64,000 nucleotides of DNA from Croceimicrobium sp963977415 (lineage in GTDB: Bacteria > Bacteroidota > Bacteroidia > Flavobacteriales > Schleiferiaceae): the NCBI GenBank assembly GCA_963977415.1, contig CAXBOS010000008.1, positions 62,001-126,000 of the forward strand, written 5' to 3'. The position numbers were made by a program, and so were the translations under genes. The notes under the pieces are model-generated. The model did no database searches. It was not told where the DNA came from and worked only from the letters and a program-made list of their open reading frames with translations. Of the stretch, positions 8,521-17,161 are shown piece after piece (position 1 is the first letter of the stretch; every line of letters begins with the position of its first letter).

Positions 8521-10842
8521 ATGATAAAATCGAATAAAGTTATTGTAAAAAACTTAATATCAGGTGTTAAGAGTGTAAATAAAAGTTATTATAAACCAAT
8601 TTTATACAACTTAAACCTTGATTCTGAACTCAAAGACTTTGAGGCTTTATTGGCTAGTAATAAAAATCATTTAAAAATAGCTAATAGTCTAGAAAATCAG
8701 CTCCTAGAATTATATCTAACTCGTCATCCAGATCGCCAAATTAGCAAATCTGAACGAGTTGAGTGGCTTGAGGATTGGAAAAAAAAGAACGATATTTATA
8801 GCTATGGCACATGGGTTTACTACCCTTGGTCCGATATAATTAGTCATATTTTACCTGCTAAAGAATTCGTGGAGTTAAGAACTTCTCGCAATAAGTACAA
8901 AATTGGCGAAGAAGAGCAGGCTAGCCTGGGCCAAAAAACGGTTGGGGTAATCGGTTTGTCTGTTGGTCAATCTGTAGCATTAACTATGGCTATTGAGCGG
9001 GTTTTCGGTACACTCCGAATTGCAGACTTTGATCATTTGGATTTAAGTAATCTCAATAGAATCCGCAGTGGTTTGAGCAATATATCCATACCTAAAACTA
9101 TTTTGGTGGCGCGGGAAATCGCAGAAATTGATCCTTATCTAAAACTTGAGCTTTACAATGAGGGCATCACGAAAGATAATATTGCTGATTTTATAGGATC
9201 AGGTGATCGTAAATTAGATTTATTGGTGGAAGAATGTGACTCCCTTGATATCAAGATTTTAGCGAGAGCAGAAGCAAGAAAACAGGGAGTGCCGGTCCTT
9301 ATGGATACAAGCGATAGAGGAATGTTGGATATTGAACGCTTCGATTTGGAGCCGAATCGACCAATTATGCACGGTATGGTAAGTGATGATGCGGCTGCTA
9401 ATATGGAAAGTTGGTCACCGAAAGAGCGACTAGCGATGGTAATGGATATGGTAGGCGTGGAGCAGATTTCATCACGCTTAAAAGCCTCTCTTTTAGAGGT
9501 GGAGCAAAGTATTAAAACCTGGCCGCAATTGGCTTCTTCTGTGGCTTTAGGCGGTGCCATTACTACCATTGCTGCCCGTCGAATTTTACTTCAAGAGCCA
9601 ATTGCTTCAGGGAGACACTATATAGATATTGATGAAATTTTAAAGCCAACCTCAAACTCCAAGGAGGATGTAAGCACCAACTTTAAGCCGGCGGCCCTAA
9701 GTTTCGAGACTTGCGAAGCCTTAGCAGATGCTTTAAGAAAAAGCAAAGCGGCAGAAGCGATTATTTTAGATAAAGCGCTTATTGAAGATATCGTTGCGCA
9801 AGCCTGCTGGGCGCCCAGTGGCGGTAATGTGCAGCCATGGAAATGGATTTATAAAAATGGCATCCTTAGCCTCTTTCACGATGTACATTATTCGTATTCC
9901 TTTCTTGACTTTAAAAATAGGGGGAGCTTAATTGGTTTGGGCGCAGCTTTGGAAAATGTGGTGCAAAGAGCACTTTACTGCGGCTACAGGGCGGAAATCG
10001 AGATTTTGGCAAAAGATTTTGACGATAGTTTTATTGCTCAAATACAATTTTTCGCAATTGGAGATACCAAGCCAAATGAGTTTTCTGATTTAGGCGCAGA
10101 CCTCAATTTACGACTAACCAACCGATTGAAATCTAAAGAGTTAAAGCCTATTGGTGAAGAGCTAAAAAGTAAAATTTCCCAACATTTAGAAGGTAGTGAT
10201 TTTGCGGTGAAATGGCTGGAAGGAGAAAAGCTTAAAAAAATGGCTCAAATTGTTGGCGCTGTGGAGCGGCAGCGTATCTTAGACCCTTGGGGACATAATG
10301 ACTTTATTGCAGAGGCGCGTTGGACAAAAGAAGAAGCAGAAAGCACTTGCAATGGTGTGGACTTAAGAACTTTAGATCTCAATGAGTCTGATTTGGTAGG
10401 CTTTAAATTAATAAAGGATGCCGATGCAATAACACATTTAAGAAATTGGGATAAAGGCAAAGCTTTGATAAAAATGAGTACAGACTCGCTTGAGAATTCA
10501 TCTGCATTAGCGTTGATTTACACTAATGATCATTCTGCGGCAAGTGTTCTTGAGGGCGGGAGAATAGTTGAGAGACTATGGGTTTACCTCAATAAAATGG
10601 GTTTAGCCTATCAGCCTGTATCGCCAGCTACTTTTATGTTTGCCCGCCTAAGAATTGAAGATGCTTCAAGTTCCCCTTATCTCATTCAAGAGTTAAGAAA
10701 ATTAAGAAGAGAATATTTAGATTTATTAGAATTACCTGATAGTGTGAACGACTTATTCCTCGCAAGACTTTTTTACGCCAAAGAGCCAGCGGTAAAGTCA
10801 TTGCGGAAACCACTTGATAAGGTGTTTAAAATAATGAGTTGA
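8521..10842 (+). CDS. ThiF/E1-like adenylation domain fused to nitroreductase (Rv1355c family)
   Basis: A 773-aa fusion. After ~130 residues of unassigned N-terminus comes a ThiF/UBA-type Rossmann domain (VGVIGLSVGQSVAL at about 140, DFDHLDLSNLNR near 180), which in relatives adenylates a carboxyl end. The C-terminal part (from about residue 420) is a nitroreductase-type FMN domain (ACWAPSGGNVQPWKW). This layout matches the family known as Rv1355c in mycobacteria, whose product is not known. No ubiquitin-like or ThiS partner is encoded nearby. The next gene, 4 bp downstream, is a GNAT-like protein, and three signalling genes follow, so a role in making a small signal molecule is my inference. 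Confidence 0.88.
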   Translation: MIKSNKVIVKNLISGVKSVNKSYYKPILYNLNLDSELKDFEALLASNKNHLKIANSLENQLLELYLTRHPDRQISKSERVEWLEDWKKKNDIYSYGTWVYYPWSDIISHILPAKEFVELRTSRNKYKIGEEEQASLGQKTVGVIGLSVGQSVALTMAIERVFGTLRIADFDHLDLSNLNRIRSGLSNISIPKTILVAREIAEIDPYLKLELYNEGITKDNIADFIGSGDRKLDLLVEECDSLDIKILARAEARKQGVPVLMDTSDRGMLDIERFDLEPNRPIMHGMVSDDAAANMESWSPKERLAMVMDMVGVEQISSRLKASLLEVEQSIKTWPQLASSVALGGAITTIAARRILLQEPIASGRHYIDIDEILKPTSNSKEDVSTNFKPAALSFETCEALADALRKSKAAEAIILDKALIEDIVAQACWAPSGGNVQPWKWIYKNGILSLFHDVHYSYSFLDFKNRGSLIGLGAALENVVQRALYCGYRAEIEILAKDFDDSFIAQIQFFAIGDTKPNEFSDLGADLNLRLTNRLKSKELKPIGEELKSKISQHLEGSDFAVKWLEGEKLKKMAQIVGAVERQRILDPWGHNDFIAEARWTKEEAESTCNGVDLRTLDLNESDLVGFKLIKDADAITHLRNWDKGKALIKMSTDSLENSSALALIYTNDHSAASVLEGGRIVERLWVYLNKMGLAYQPVSPATFMFARLRIEDASSSPYLIQELRKLRREYLDLLELPDSVNDLFLARLFYAKEPAVKSLRKPLDKVFKIMS

Positions 10843-10846
10843 AATT

Positions 10847-11539
10847 ATGGTGCTGAAATTAAGAGCTTTTAAAGCAATTGATGACCCCGAAAGTTGCGCT
10901 AAATTTGTTAAGGGTCACGGGGATATATTGACGAGTATTGGGGTGAATAAAGTAACTTCTAGCACCCCTACCTGGGTTGATAACCCCGGAACTTTTGTTT
11001 TGGTCGTTGAAGATCCAGAAACAAAAGCTGTGCTCGGTGGGGCTCGGGTAGACACCTCTTATGGAAACGGTAAATTACCAATTTCAGATGCTACCGCATA
11101 TATGGATCCTAAAGTTGATGATTACATTGCAAAGGAAGCCGTAAAAGGTACAGGCGAAATTTGCGGATTGTGGAATAGTCGTAAAGTAGCGGGAATGGGT
11201 TTTGGTAGTTTGTTTTTAACAAGAGCCGCTGTAACCATTTCACATGCTGTAGGTGTAAATTCACTTTTTGCCCTTTGTGCTCCATATACCGTGGCTACCG
11301 CTGAAACCTTTGGTTACGGAATTATTAAAGATTTGGGTAATGATGGCACCTTTTATTATCCTAAACTTGACCTTTTAGCAACTGCAATGCTATTGCCGGA
11401 TACTTTATTATTAGAAAATGCTGCTGATCTTGAAAAAGAGCGGGTATTCTCGCTCAGAAATGATCCCGGGCAATTTTTTGAAGAGGAATCTCGTCGCAGA
11501 AAAGTGCCCATCCAATATGATCTTGGTATAAAAGCTTAA
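10847..11539 (+). CDS. GNAT-fold protein, FeeM/autoinducer-synthase-like
   Basis: A 230-aa protein resembling the GNAT superfamily members that use acyl donors (N-acyl amino acid synthase FeeM and LuxI-like enzymes). The acetyl-CoA-type loop may be RKVAGMGFGSLF (about residues 111-122), preceded by GEICGLWNS, where a Glu-x-x-x-x-x strand is expected. The C-terminal third is acidic/basic and not assigned. The gene lies 4 bp after the ThiF-nitroreductase gene and 3 bp before a sensor kinase, which suggests that its product modifies the same metabolite. The family assignment is by motif resemblance; substrate unknown. Confidence 0.65.
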   Translation: MVLKLRAFKAIDDPESCAKFVKGHGDILTSIGVNKVTSSTPTWVDNPGTFVLVVEDPETKAVLGGARVDTSYGNGKLPISDATAYMDPKVDDYIAKEAVKGTGEICGLWNSRKVAGMGFGSLFLTRAAVTISHAVGVNSLFALCAPYTVATAETFGYGIIKDLGNDGTFYYPKLDLLATAMLLPDTLLLENAADLEKERVFSLRNDPGQFFEEESRRRKVPIQYDLGIKA

Positions 11540-11542
11540 AAT

Positions 11543-13651
11543 ATGCGGAGGAGTTTCTTATTACTGATCCTACTTACTTCCTTATCGCTTAGTTTGCTTG
11601 GGCAAGAAGCGAAAAATTTCGAATTATATTTCTTCCAAACCAATGAAGAAGTAGCTGTTAACAAAATACCCCATTTAGACTATATTAAAAGTCAAAGTGA
11701 AGTACCTAACTTTCCCGGCGGACAGCAGGTATATGTTCATTTAAAGATTGCATCTAATCTGAAAGCCGCGGAACAGAGTATCTTTTTAAGTTATTCATTG
11801 TTGGATAGCATCTCTGTGTACTATGGTGATGATGTGAGTTTTGGATTGCGTCAAAAAACAGGTCAAGCTTTCCAATTTGATACGCGCCATAATGCCATCA
11901 CAGACTTTAGCTTTGACTTACAATCAGGCATTAAAGATTATTACTTTAAGATTAGCAGTCATAAACCTATTGTGCTGCCTTTTGAGATAATTGAGAATGA
12001 TGACCTTCTTTTTAAGGTTACGAGCTACGATTTTTTCATGGGTATATATGTTGGTATCGTTGTGGTGATGTTACTTTATAACTTAGTTATATACTTCTTA
12101 ACCCGCGATAAAAGTTACCTATTTTACATTCTCTATTTACTGTTTTTAGGTTTGGCCCAAGCGGCCCTTTTTGGATATACCGACCGTTACCTATTTGCTA
12201 ACTTTCCATTGCTCAACAGCAGATTCGCTGTGCTCTCTGGAGCTTTAGTCGGCATCGCATCTGTATTCTTTATCATAAACTTTTTGAGACTTAAGCAAAA
12301 AGCACCCTTGTTTCATAAGTTAATGTTGGCGATTGTAGTTTTAGATTTGATCGGTATAACACTACTTTTTATAGGTTTTGAAACTATCGCTTACAATTGG
12401 GTGAACTTTGTGGCTTTAGGAGGATCAATTTTGGCTATTTCTGCTGCAGTAAAGCTGGCCAGAGCAGGATATAAACCCGCTAATTTTTTCTTAATAGCTT
12501 GGTCCATTTTCTTGATTAGCGTTATCATTTTTGCCTTAAAGGACTTTGAAATTCTTCCTTACAATCCTCTCTTTCGTAGATCCATGCTTTTTGGCTCGAG
12601 TGTAGAGATCGTTCTACTTTCTGTCGCTTTAGCAGATCGTATAAATCAGTTAAGAAGGGAGAAAGAACATTCTCAAGCCAAAGCCCTTGAAATGGCCAAG
12701 GAGAATGAGAAAATAATTAGAGAACAGAATGTAGAGTTAGAAAGAAGAGTTGATTCTCGTACCATGGAATTGCAAGAAGCAAATGAAGAATTGCAGGTAA
12801 CCTTAGATAACTTGAAGGAAACTCAATCTCAGTTAGTTGATTCAGAAAAGATGGCATCTTTAGGTCAGTTAACCGCTGGTATTGCGCATGAAATTAACAA
12901 TCCTATTAACTTTATTGCATCTAATATTAAGCCTTTAAAGCTCGATCTATCCGAAATTTATGAAATTGTTGCTGGCTTTGAAGCCTTAGACGATAATTGC
13001 AGTAGCGAGGATCTTGCCAAGGCTAAAGCTAAATTAGAGGAGTTTGATTATGATTTCTTGAAGACAGAAATTGAAAGCTTGGTGAGTGGTATTTCAGATG
13101 GTGCGGTTAGAACCTCAGAAATAGTTTTAGGCTTAAGAAATTTCTCGAGGCTAGATGAAGATGTGGTTAAAAAGGCATCTCCCAACGAGGGATTAGAAAG
13201 CACTCTAGTTTTATTGCGTAACAAAACCAAAGATTTAATTGAGGTAATAGAAGACTATGATCCAAAAGTTGGTGAAATTGATTGCTACCCTGGCAAGCTA
13301 AATCAGACTTTTATGAATATCCTTAATAATGGGATTTACGCGGTTAACGAAAAGGAATATGAAGGTGATGAAAAACCAACCATAACCATTAGAACAGAAA
13401 AGGAAAATTCGGAATGGGTGAATATCTACCTTGGTGATAATGGTATAGGTATGGATGAAAATACCAAGAAGAAAATATTTGAGCCTTTCTTTACCACTAA
13501 AGATGTGGGAGAGGGAACTGGGCTTGGCATGAGTATAGTTTTTAAAATAATTGAGAGGCATGGCGGTAGCCTCACGGTAAACTCTGAGCCGGGTAAAGGC
13601 ACAGAATTTAAAATTAGTTTACCAGTAATTCAACCAAATGAGTTTGCATAA
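11543..13651 (+). CDS. 7TMR-DISM sensor histidine kinase
   Basis: A 702-aa membrane kinase. A signal peptide (to about residue 22) is followed by a periplasmic 7TMR-DISMED2-like beta domain (to ~150), seven membrane helices (~165-370), a coiled coil (~375-435) and the kinase core. The phosphoacceptor is His449 in AGIAHEINNP. The ATPase boxes are NILNNGIYAVNE (N), DNGIGMDE (G1), FEPFFTTK (F) and GTGLGMSIV (G2). 7TMR-DISM extracellular domains often bind carbohydrate or small ligands. It follows the GNAT gene by 3 bp and shares one base with the hybrid regulator downstream, so ligand production and sensing are probably encoded together. Confidence 0.93.
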   Translation: MRRSFLLLILLTSLSLSLLGQEAKNFELYFFQTNEEVAVNKIPHLDYIKSQSEVPNFPGGQQVYVHLKIASNLKAAEQSIFLSYSLLDSISVYYGDDVSFGLRQKTGQAFQFDTRHNAITDFSFDLQSGIKDYYFKISSHKPIVLPFEIIENDDLLFKVTSYDFFMGIYVGIVVVMLLYNLVIYFLTRDKSYLFYILYLLFLGLAQAALFGYTDRYLFANFPLLNSRFAVLSGALVGIASVFFIINFLRLKQKAPLFHKLMLAIVVLDLIGITLLFIGFETIAYNWVNFVALGGSILAISAAVKLARAGYKPANFFLIAWSIFLISVIIFALKDFEILPYNPLFRRSMLFGSSVEIVLLSVALADRINQLRREKEHSQAKALEMAKENEKIIREQNVELERRVDSRTMELQEANEELQVTLDNLKETQSQLVDSEKMASLGQLTAGIAHEINNPINFIASNIKPLKLDLSEIYEIVAGFEALDDNCSSEDLAKAKAKLEEFDYDFLKTEIESLVSGISDGAVRTSEIVLGLRNFSRLDEDVVKKASPNEGLESTLVLLRNKTKDLIEVIEDYDPKVGEIDCYPGKLNQTFMNILNNGIYAVNEKEYEGDEKPTITIRTEKENSEWVNIYLGDNGIGMDENTKKKIFEPFFTTKDVGEGTGLGMSIVFKIIERHGGSLTVNSEPGKGTEFKISLPVIQPNEFA

Positions 13652-14769
13652 TGATTAGTTCGGCACCAAAAGAAAAGATTAGGGTTTTGTATTTGGACGA
13701 TGAAGATAACAACTTACGTTCCTTCAAAGCCGCTTTTCGCAGAGATTACCAGGTTTACACAGCCAATAATACGGAAGATGCTTTTAGCATTATTAAAACT
13801 CAAAATCCGCATGTTATTTTCTCGGATCAAAGAATGCCAGTTACCAGCGGGGTAGACTTCTTTAATGCAGTTCGACAGGTTTTCCCCGAGCCAGTTCGTA
13901 TCTTAATTACGGGTTATACCGATGTGAACGATATTATTGAAGCGATTAACAAAGGCAATATCTATCGCTATATCACCAAACCTTGGAACGAGTCTGACAT
14001 TACCGTTGCTATTGAAAATGCCTATGATTTATACCTTACAAGGCGAGAGTTGGATGATAAAATTGCTGCCTTAGAAAAGGCGAACCAGGAGCTCAATCGA
14101 TTCGTTTACAGTGTTTCACATGATTTAAGAGCACCCATTGCAAGTGTTTTAGGCTTGATTAAGGTGGCTGAGATAGACATTAATGATCACCCTGTGGCTG
14201 AAAGCATTTTTAAAAAGATTGATCAGTCAACTATAAAGCTCGATTTATTAGTAAATAACATTATCGATTATTATAAAAACTCGAAAGCGACTGGCCATTT
14301 AGAGCAAATAAATGTGGCTGACTTGGTCGACGATATAATCGGTAATTTGCATTTGGACGCCACAAGTTCAGGTTTTGATCTTGAAAAAGTAATAGATCAG
14401 AAGGCTAATTTTGTTGGAGATGCCTTCAGAATCCGCATAATTTTAAGTCATTTAATTTCCAACGCAGCGAAATTTAAAAAGCCCACGCAAAGCAAAGCTA
14501 AGGTTAAACTTCACTTTGAAATTACAGAGTTTAAGGTGAAAATCGTAGTTTCGGACGAGGGAATGGGAATCCTTAATGAGCATATGGAACAGATTTTTAA
14601 AATGTTCTTCAAGCGTAAACAGGAATTAGCGGGTTCAGGTTTAGGGCTCTACATCGTTAAAGAGGCCCTGTCAAAAATGGGTGGGCAAATAGATGTAAAG
14701 TCTTCTCCTAACGAAGGTTCTGATTTTAGAATTAGCTTCCCGAATCACACTTTAGAAGAAGATGAGTGA
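13651..14769 (+). CDS. receiver-histidine kinase hybrid
   Basis: A 372-aa cytoplasmic protein with an N-terminal receiver (D16-D17 acid pocket, phospho-Asp D59 in FSDQRMP, LITGYTD, YITKPW), a short coiled coil (~130-150), a HisKA region (YSVSHDLRAP, His near 156) and a HATPase_c domain (DEGMGI, GSGLGLYIV). The receiver-then-kinase order fits a relay in which the upstream 7TM kinase phosphorylates D59 and changes kinase output. Its ATG overlaps the preceding stop by one base and its end overlaps the next receiver gene by 8 bp. The sequence is clear; direction of phosphotransfer is inference. Confidence 0.92.
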   Translation: MISSAPKEKIRVLYLDDEDNNLRSFKAAFRRDYQVYTANNTEDAFSIIKTQNPHVIFSDQRMPVTSGVDFFNAVRQVFPEPVRILITGYTDVNDIIEAINKGNIYRYITKPWNESDITVAIENAYDLYLTRRELDDKIAALEKANQELNRFVYSVSHDLRAPIASVLGLIKVAEIDINDHPVAESIFKKIDQSTIKLDLLVNNIIDYYKNSKATGHLEQINVADLVDDIIGNLHLDATSSGFDLEKVIDQKANFVGDAFRIRIILSHLISNAAKFKKPTQSKAKVKLHFEITEFKVKIVVSDEGMGILNEHMEQIFKMFFKRKQELAGSGLGLYIVKEALSKMGGQIDVKSSPNEGSDFRISFPNHTLEEDE

Positions 14770-15166
14770 TTTCATATTAGATAAGTGCTTGCTAATAGAT
14801 GATACCATGATTGATCGTTTTATTCATGGTAAACTTTTGGGGCACTACAAAATAGCACAAAGCATTGACGAGTGTTCTGGAGGCAAAGAAGCTCTGGTTT
14901 ACTTGGAGGCAGCTATTATTTCTGGCAATGTTCCAGATTTGATTTTATTAGATTTAATGATGCCAGAAATGGATGGGTTCGAATTTTTACGTCCTTATCA
15001 CACCTTAATTGGTAAATCAGCCAAAAAGCCCTTGCTCTTTATGGTTAGTTCTACAGAAGATGAGCGCGATATTAATCGTGCGAAGGCGAATAATCACATA
15101 ATTAAGCTACTGCGGAAGCCACTTCGCCCCGAGTATTTAATCGATTTGATTAAAACTCGGATTTAA
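14762..15166 (+). CDS. single-domain response regulator (CheY-like)
   Basis: A 134-aa receiver with the acid pair D13-D14, phosphoacceptor D64 (LLDLMMPEMDG), a Ser/Thr switch in MVSSTED and the conserved Lys in LLRKPL. There is no output domain. It closes the signalling run that starts at 8,521. The 3' end overlaps convergently with prfC by 17 bp. It probably takes phosphate from one of the two kinases just upstream. Confidence 0.92.
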   Translation: MSDFILDKCLLIDDTMIDRFIHGKLLGHYKIAQSIDECSGGKEALVYLEAAIISGNVPDLILLDLMMPEMDGFEFLRPYHTLIGKSAKKPLLFMVSSTEDERDINRAKANNHIIKLLRKPLRPEYLIDLIKTRI

Positions 15167-16733
15167 AGTGAAATTTGATTTTATCGAATTTCTGCTGTGC
15201 CATGCTTAGGCTGAAAGACGAGTCTGCTAAAAATACCAATCGATTAAATTTGTCTCTCGCTAGATAGCGATACTTGAGTTTAGAAAACTCTTCTAATTGG
15301 GCCGCATCACGGCTTTCTATCCAACAAGCTTTATAAGCCGAGTAGTTTTCATAACTGCACTTTGCACCATATTCATGCTCTAGGCGATATTGAATTACCT
15401 CATATTGTAGGGCTCCCACCGTGCCAATAATTTTTCTCTGATTACTTTCTAGGGTGAATAGCTGAGCCACACCTTCATCCATTAATTGATCTACGCCCTT
15501 GTTTAATTGCTTAGCCTTCAATGGATCGGCATTATTTACAAAACGGAAATGTTCGGGTGAGAAGCTTGGGATGCCTTTAAATTCGAGTACTTCACCACTA
15601 GTTAAAGTATCGCCAATGCGGAAGCTTCCCGTATCGTGTAAGCCAACGATATCGCCGGGGTAAGCTGTTTCTACAATACTTTTTTTAGAAGCCATAAAGG
15701 CGGTTGGACTGCTGAATTTTATGTTTTTCCTAATACGATGATGAATGTAATTGGTGTTTCTTTCAAATACACCCGAAACGATTTTCATAAAGGCCAAGCG
15801 ATCGCGATGCTTGGGGTCCATATTGGCGTGGATTTTAAAAATAAAACCACTGAATAAATTTTCTTCTGGTCTTACTAAACGACCATCTGCATCTTTGGGC
15901 TGTGGTGGAGGAGCAATTTCAACAAAGCAGTTTAAAAGTTCTTCCACACCAAAATTATTAAGAGCACTACCAAAAAATACGGGACTGATTTCACCTTTAC
16001 GATAATTTTCAGGGTCAAAGTCATCGTAAACACCATCAAGTAGTTCTACTTCTTCGCGCAGAGTTTCGGCCGCTTTATCGCCAACCAATTTATTGATTTG
16101 TGGATCATTAACGTCTTTAATAGCAATGGCATCGGCAATTTTGACTTTGCTAACTTCGGTAAACAGCTTGAGATTAGATTCCCACATATTATAAACGCCT
16201 TGGAAATCTTGACCCATGCCGATAGGCCAGCTTAAAGGGCTAATTTTTAGGCCAAGCTTTGTTTCAACTTCATCTAATAAGTCGAAAGCATCGCGGCCTT
16301 CACGGTCTAATTTATTAATAAACACAATTATAGGAGTATTGCGCATGCGGCAAACTTCTACTAGTTTTTCCGTTTGTGCTTCTACGCCCTTGGCTACGTC
16401 AATAACCACGATAACACTGTCCACTGCGGTTAAGGTACGATAGGTATCTTCGGCAAAATCTTGGTGACCAGGTGTGTCAAGAATGTTGATTTTTTTACCG
16501 CGGTATTCGAATCCCATCACCGAAGTAGCTACGGAAATTCCTCTTTGACGCTCAATCTCCATGAAATCGGAAGTAGCCGTTTTCTTGATTTTGTTGTTTT
16601 TTACGGCACCTGCTTCCTGAATGGCTCCTCCAAAGAGAAGTAACTTTTCAGTTAGGGTAGTTTTTCCTGCATCTGGGTGGGAAATGATGCCGAATGTGCG
16701 GCGTCTTGCGATTTCTTCTTTTACTGTACTCAT
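15150..16733 (-). CDS. prfC: peptide chain release factor 3
   Basis: A 527-aa translation GTPase that recycles RF1/RF2 after peptide release. The G1 motif is SHPDAGKTT, G2/G3 are seen in the ERQRGIS and DTPGHQDF stretches, and NKLDREG is G4. The size matches the RF3 family (about 525-530 aa). A longer reading to 16,778 is possible in frame, but the ATG at 16,733 (MSTVKEEIARRRTF) gives the family N-terminus. The upstream side faces a 428-bp gap. It ends convergently with a receiver gene. Confidence 0.95.
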   Translation of the reverse strand: MSTVKEEIARRRTFGIISHPDAGKTTLTEKLLLFGGAIQEAGAVKNNKIKKTATSDFMEIERQRGISVATSVMGFEYRGKKINILDTPGHQDFAEDTYRTLTAVDSVIVVIDVAKGVEAQTEKLVEVCRMRNTPIIVFINKLDREGRDAFDLLDEVETKLGLKISPLSWPIGMGQDFQGVYNMWESNLKLFTEVSKVKIADAIAIKDVNDPQINKLVGDKAAETLREEVELLDGVYDDFDPENYRKGEISPVFFGSALNNFGVEELLNCFVEIAPPPQPKDADGRLVRPEENLFSGFIFKIHANMDPKHRDRLAFMKIVSGVFERNTNYIHHRIRKNIKFSSPTAFMASKKSIVETAYPGDIVGLHDTGSFRIGDTLTSGEVLEFKGIPSFSPEHFRFVNNADPLKAKQLNKGVDQLMDEGVAQLFTLESNQRKIIGTVGALQYEVIQYRLEHEYGAKCSYENYSAYKACWIESRDAAQLEEFSKLKYRYLARDKFNRLVFLADSSFSLSMAQQKFDKIKFHFKSEF

Positions 16734-16991
16734 AATTGGCCTGCAAAAATAGCTATTTAACGTGAGCTCGACTAGCAATTAGGATCTCAGATTTTCAATA
16801 AAAAGAAACAGCAAGGCTTGGGTAAAATAGCTGCTAAGGGAAGTAGTAGAAAAGAGGGTTGAAGTCCTTTTAGTTTTATGAAAAAGTCTTTTACTGGAGG
16901 TTGAGTTAAAATTAGAAATTATAACTCGGTTAGATAATGGTTTTTTGCGCATCAATGACGCTTTTGAATAATCAACTTTTAGTCCATTAAG

Positions 16992-17024
16992 TTGCGTGCT
17001 TCTGTTTGCACGCAATGGTTTTTT
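16992..17024 (+). terminator. terminator-like hairpin with no upstream gene
   Basis: TTGCGTGC (16,992-16,999) and GCACGCAA (17,008-17,015) form a perfect 8-bp stem with an 8-nt loop. A TGG then a run of six T (17,019-17,024) follows. This looks like a Rho-independent terminator on the plus strand, yet no plus-strand gene lies between here and the receiver gene ending at 15,166. It may end a small RNA, or be chance. Confidence 0.45.
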
Positions 17025-17061
17025 AAAGAACTGAGAATTTATAACAGATCGAACTCATCTT

Positions 17062-17093
17062 TTTAAAGGTTAGCGATAAAATCTTTATTTTTG
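17062..17093 (+). promoter_or_regulatory. Bacteroidota-type promoter of the MerR gene
   Basis: A perfect -7 box TATTTTTG (TAnnTTTG) lies at 17,086-17,093. A near-consensus -33 box TTTA is at 17,062-17,065, giving a 20-bp spacer. The start site would be near 17,100, 60 bp before the ATG. The -7 box shares three bases with the first TTGTTTAA half-site. Confidence 0.55.
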
Positions 17094-17123
17094 TTTAACT
17101 TTTTATTGATCATGTCTAAACAA
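17091..17123. promoter_or_regulatory. inverted TTGTTTA half-sites, putative MerR autoregulatory operator
   Basis: TTGTTTAAC (17,091-17,099) and TAAACAA (17,117-17,123) form an inverted pair separated by 17 bp, sitting on the predicted -7 box and start site. The same half-site recurs several times upstream of the sigma factor, which supports a shared regulator. Likely bound by the adjacent MerR protein. Confidence 0.55.
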
Positions 17124-17161
17124 TATCGTGTAAGCTAAGTTTAAGCTTGGATAAAGCCATT

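Larger units (their letters stand above)
16734..17161. other. 428-bp intergenic region upstream of the MerR gene
   Basis: No convincing gene is seen. A 78-codon minus-strand frame at 16,779-17,015 has basic, low-complexity composition and no family match, and is rejected. The region holds an imperfect hairpin (GAGTTA/TAACTC near 16,912-16,937), a strong hairpin with a T-run at 16,992-17,024, and at its right end the promoter and operator elements of the MerR gene. Upstream regulatory sequence of prfC should also lie at its left end, but no clear box was found there. Confidence 0.6.

Noticed and set aside
13298..13561. 87-codon minus-strand frame inside the sensor kinase
   Set aside because: Lies wholly over the conserved HATPase region on the other strand.
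16779..17015. 78-codon minus-strand frame upstream of prfC
   Set aside because: Composition is basic and serine-rich with no family match; it begins inside the hairpin at 16,992-17,024 and ends in AT-rich sequence. More likely non-coding.
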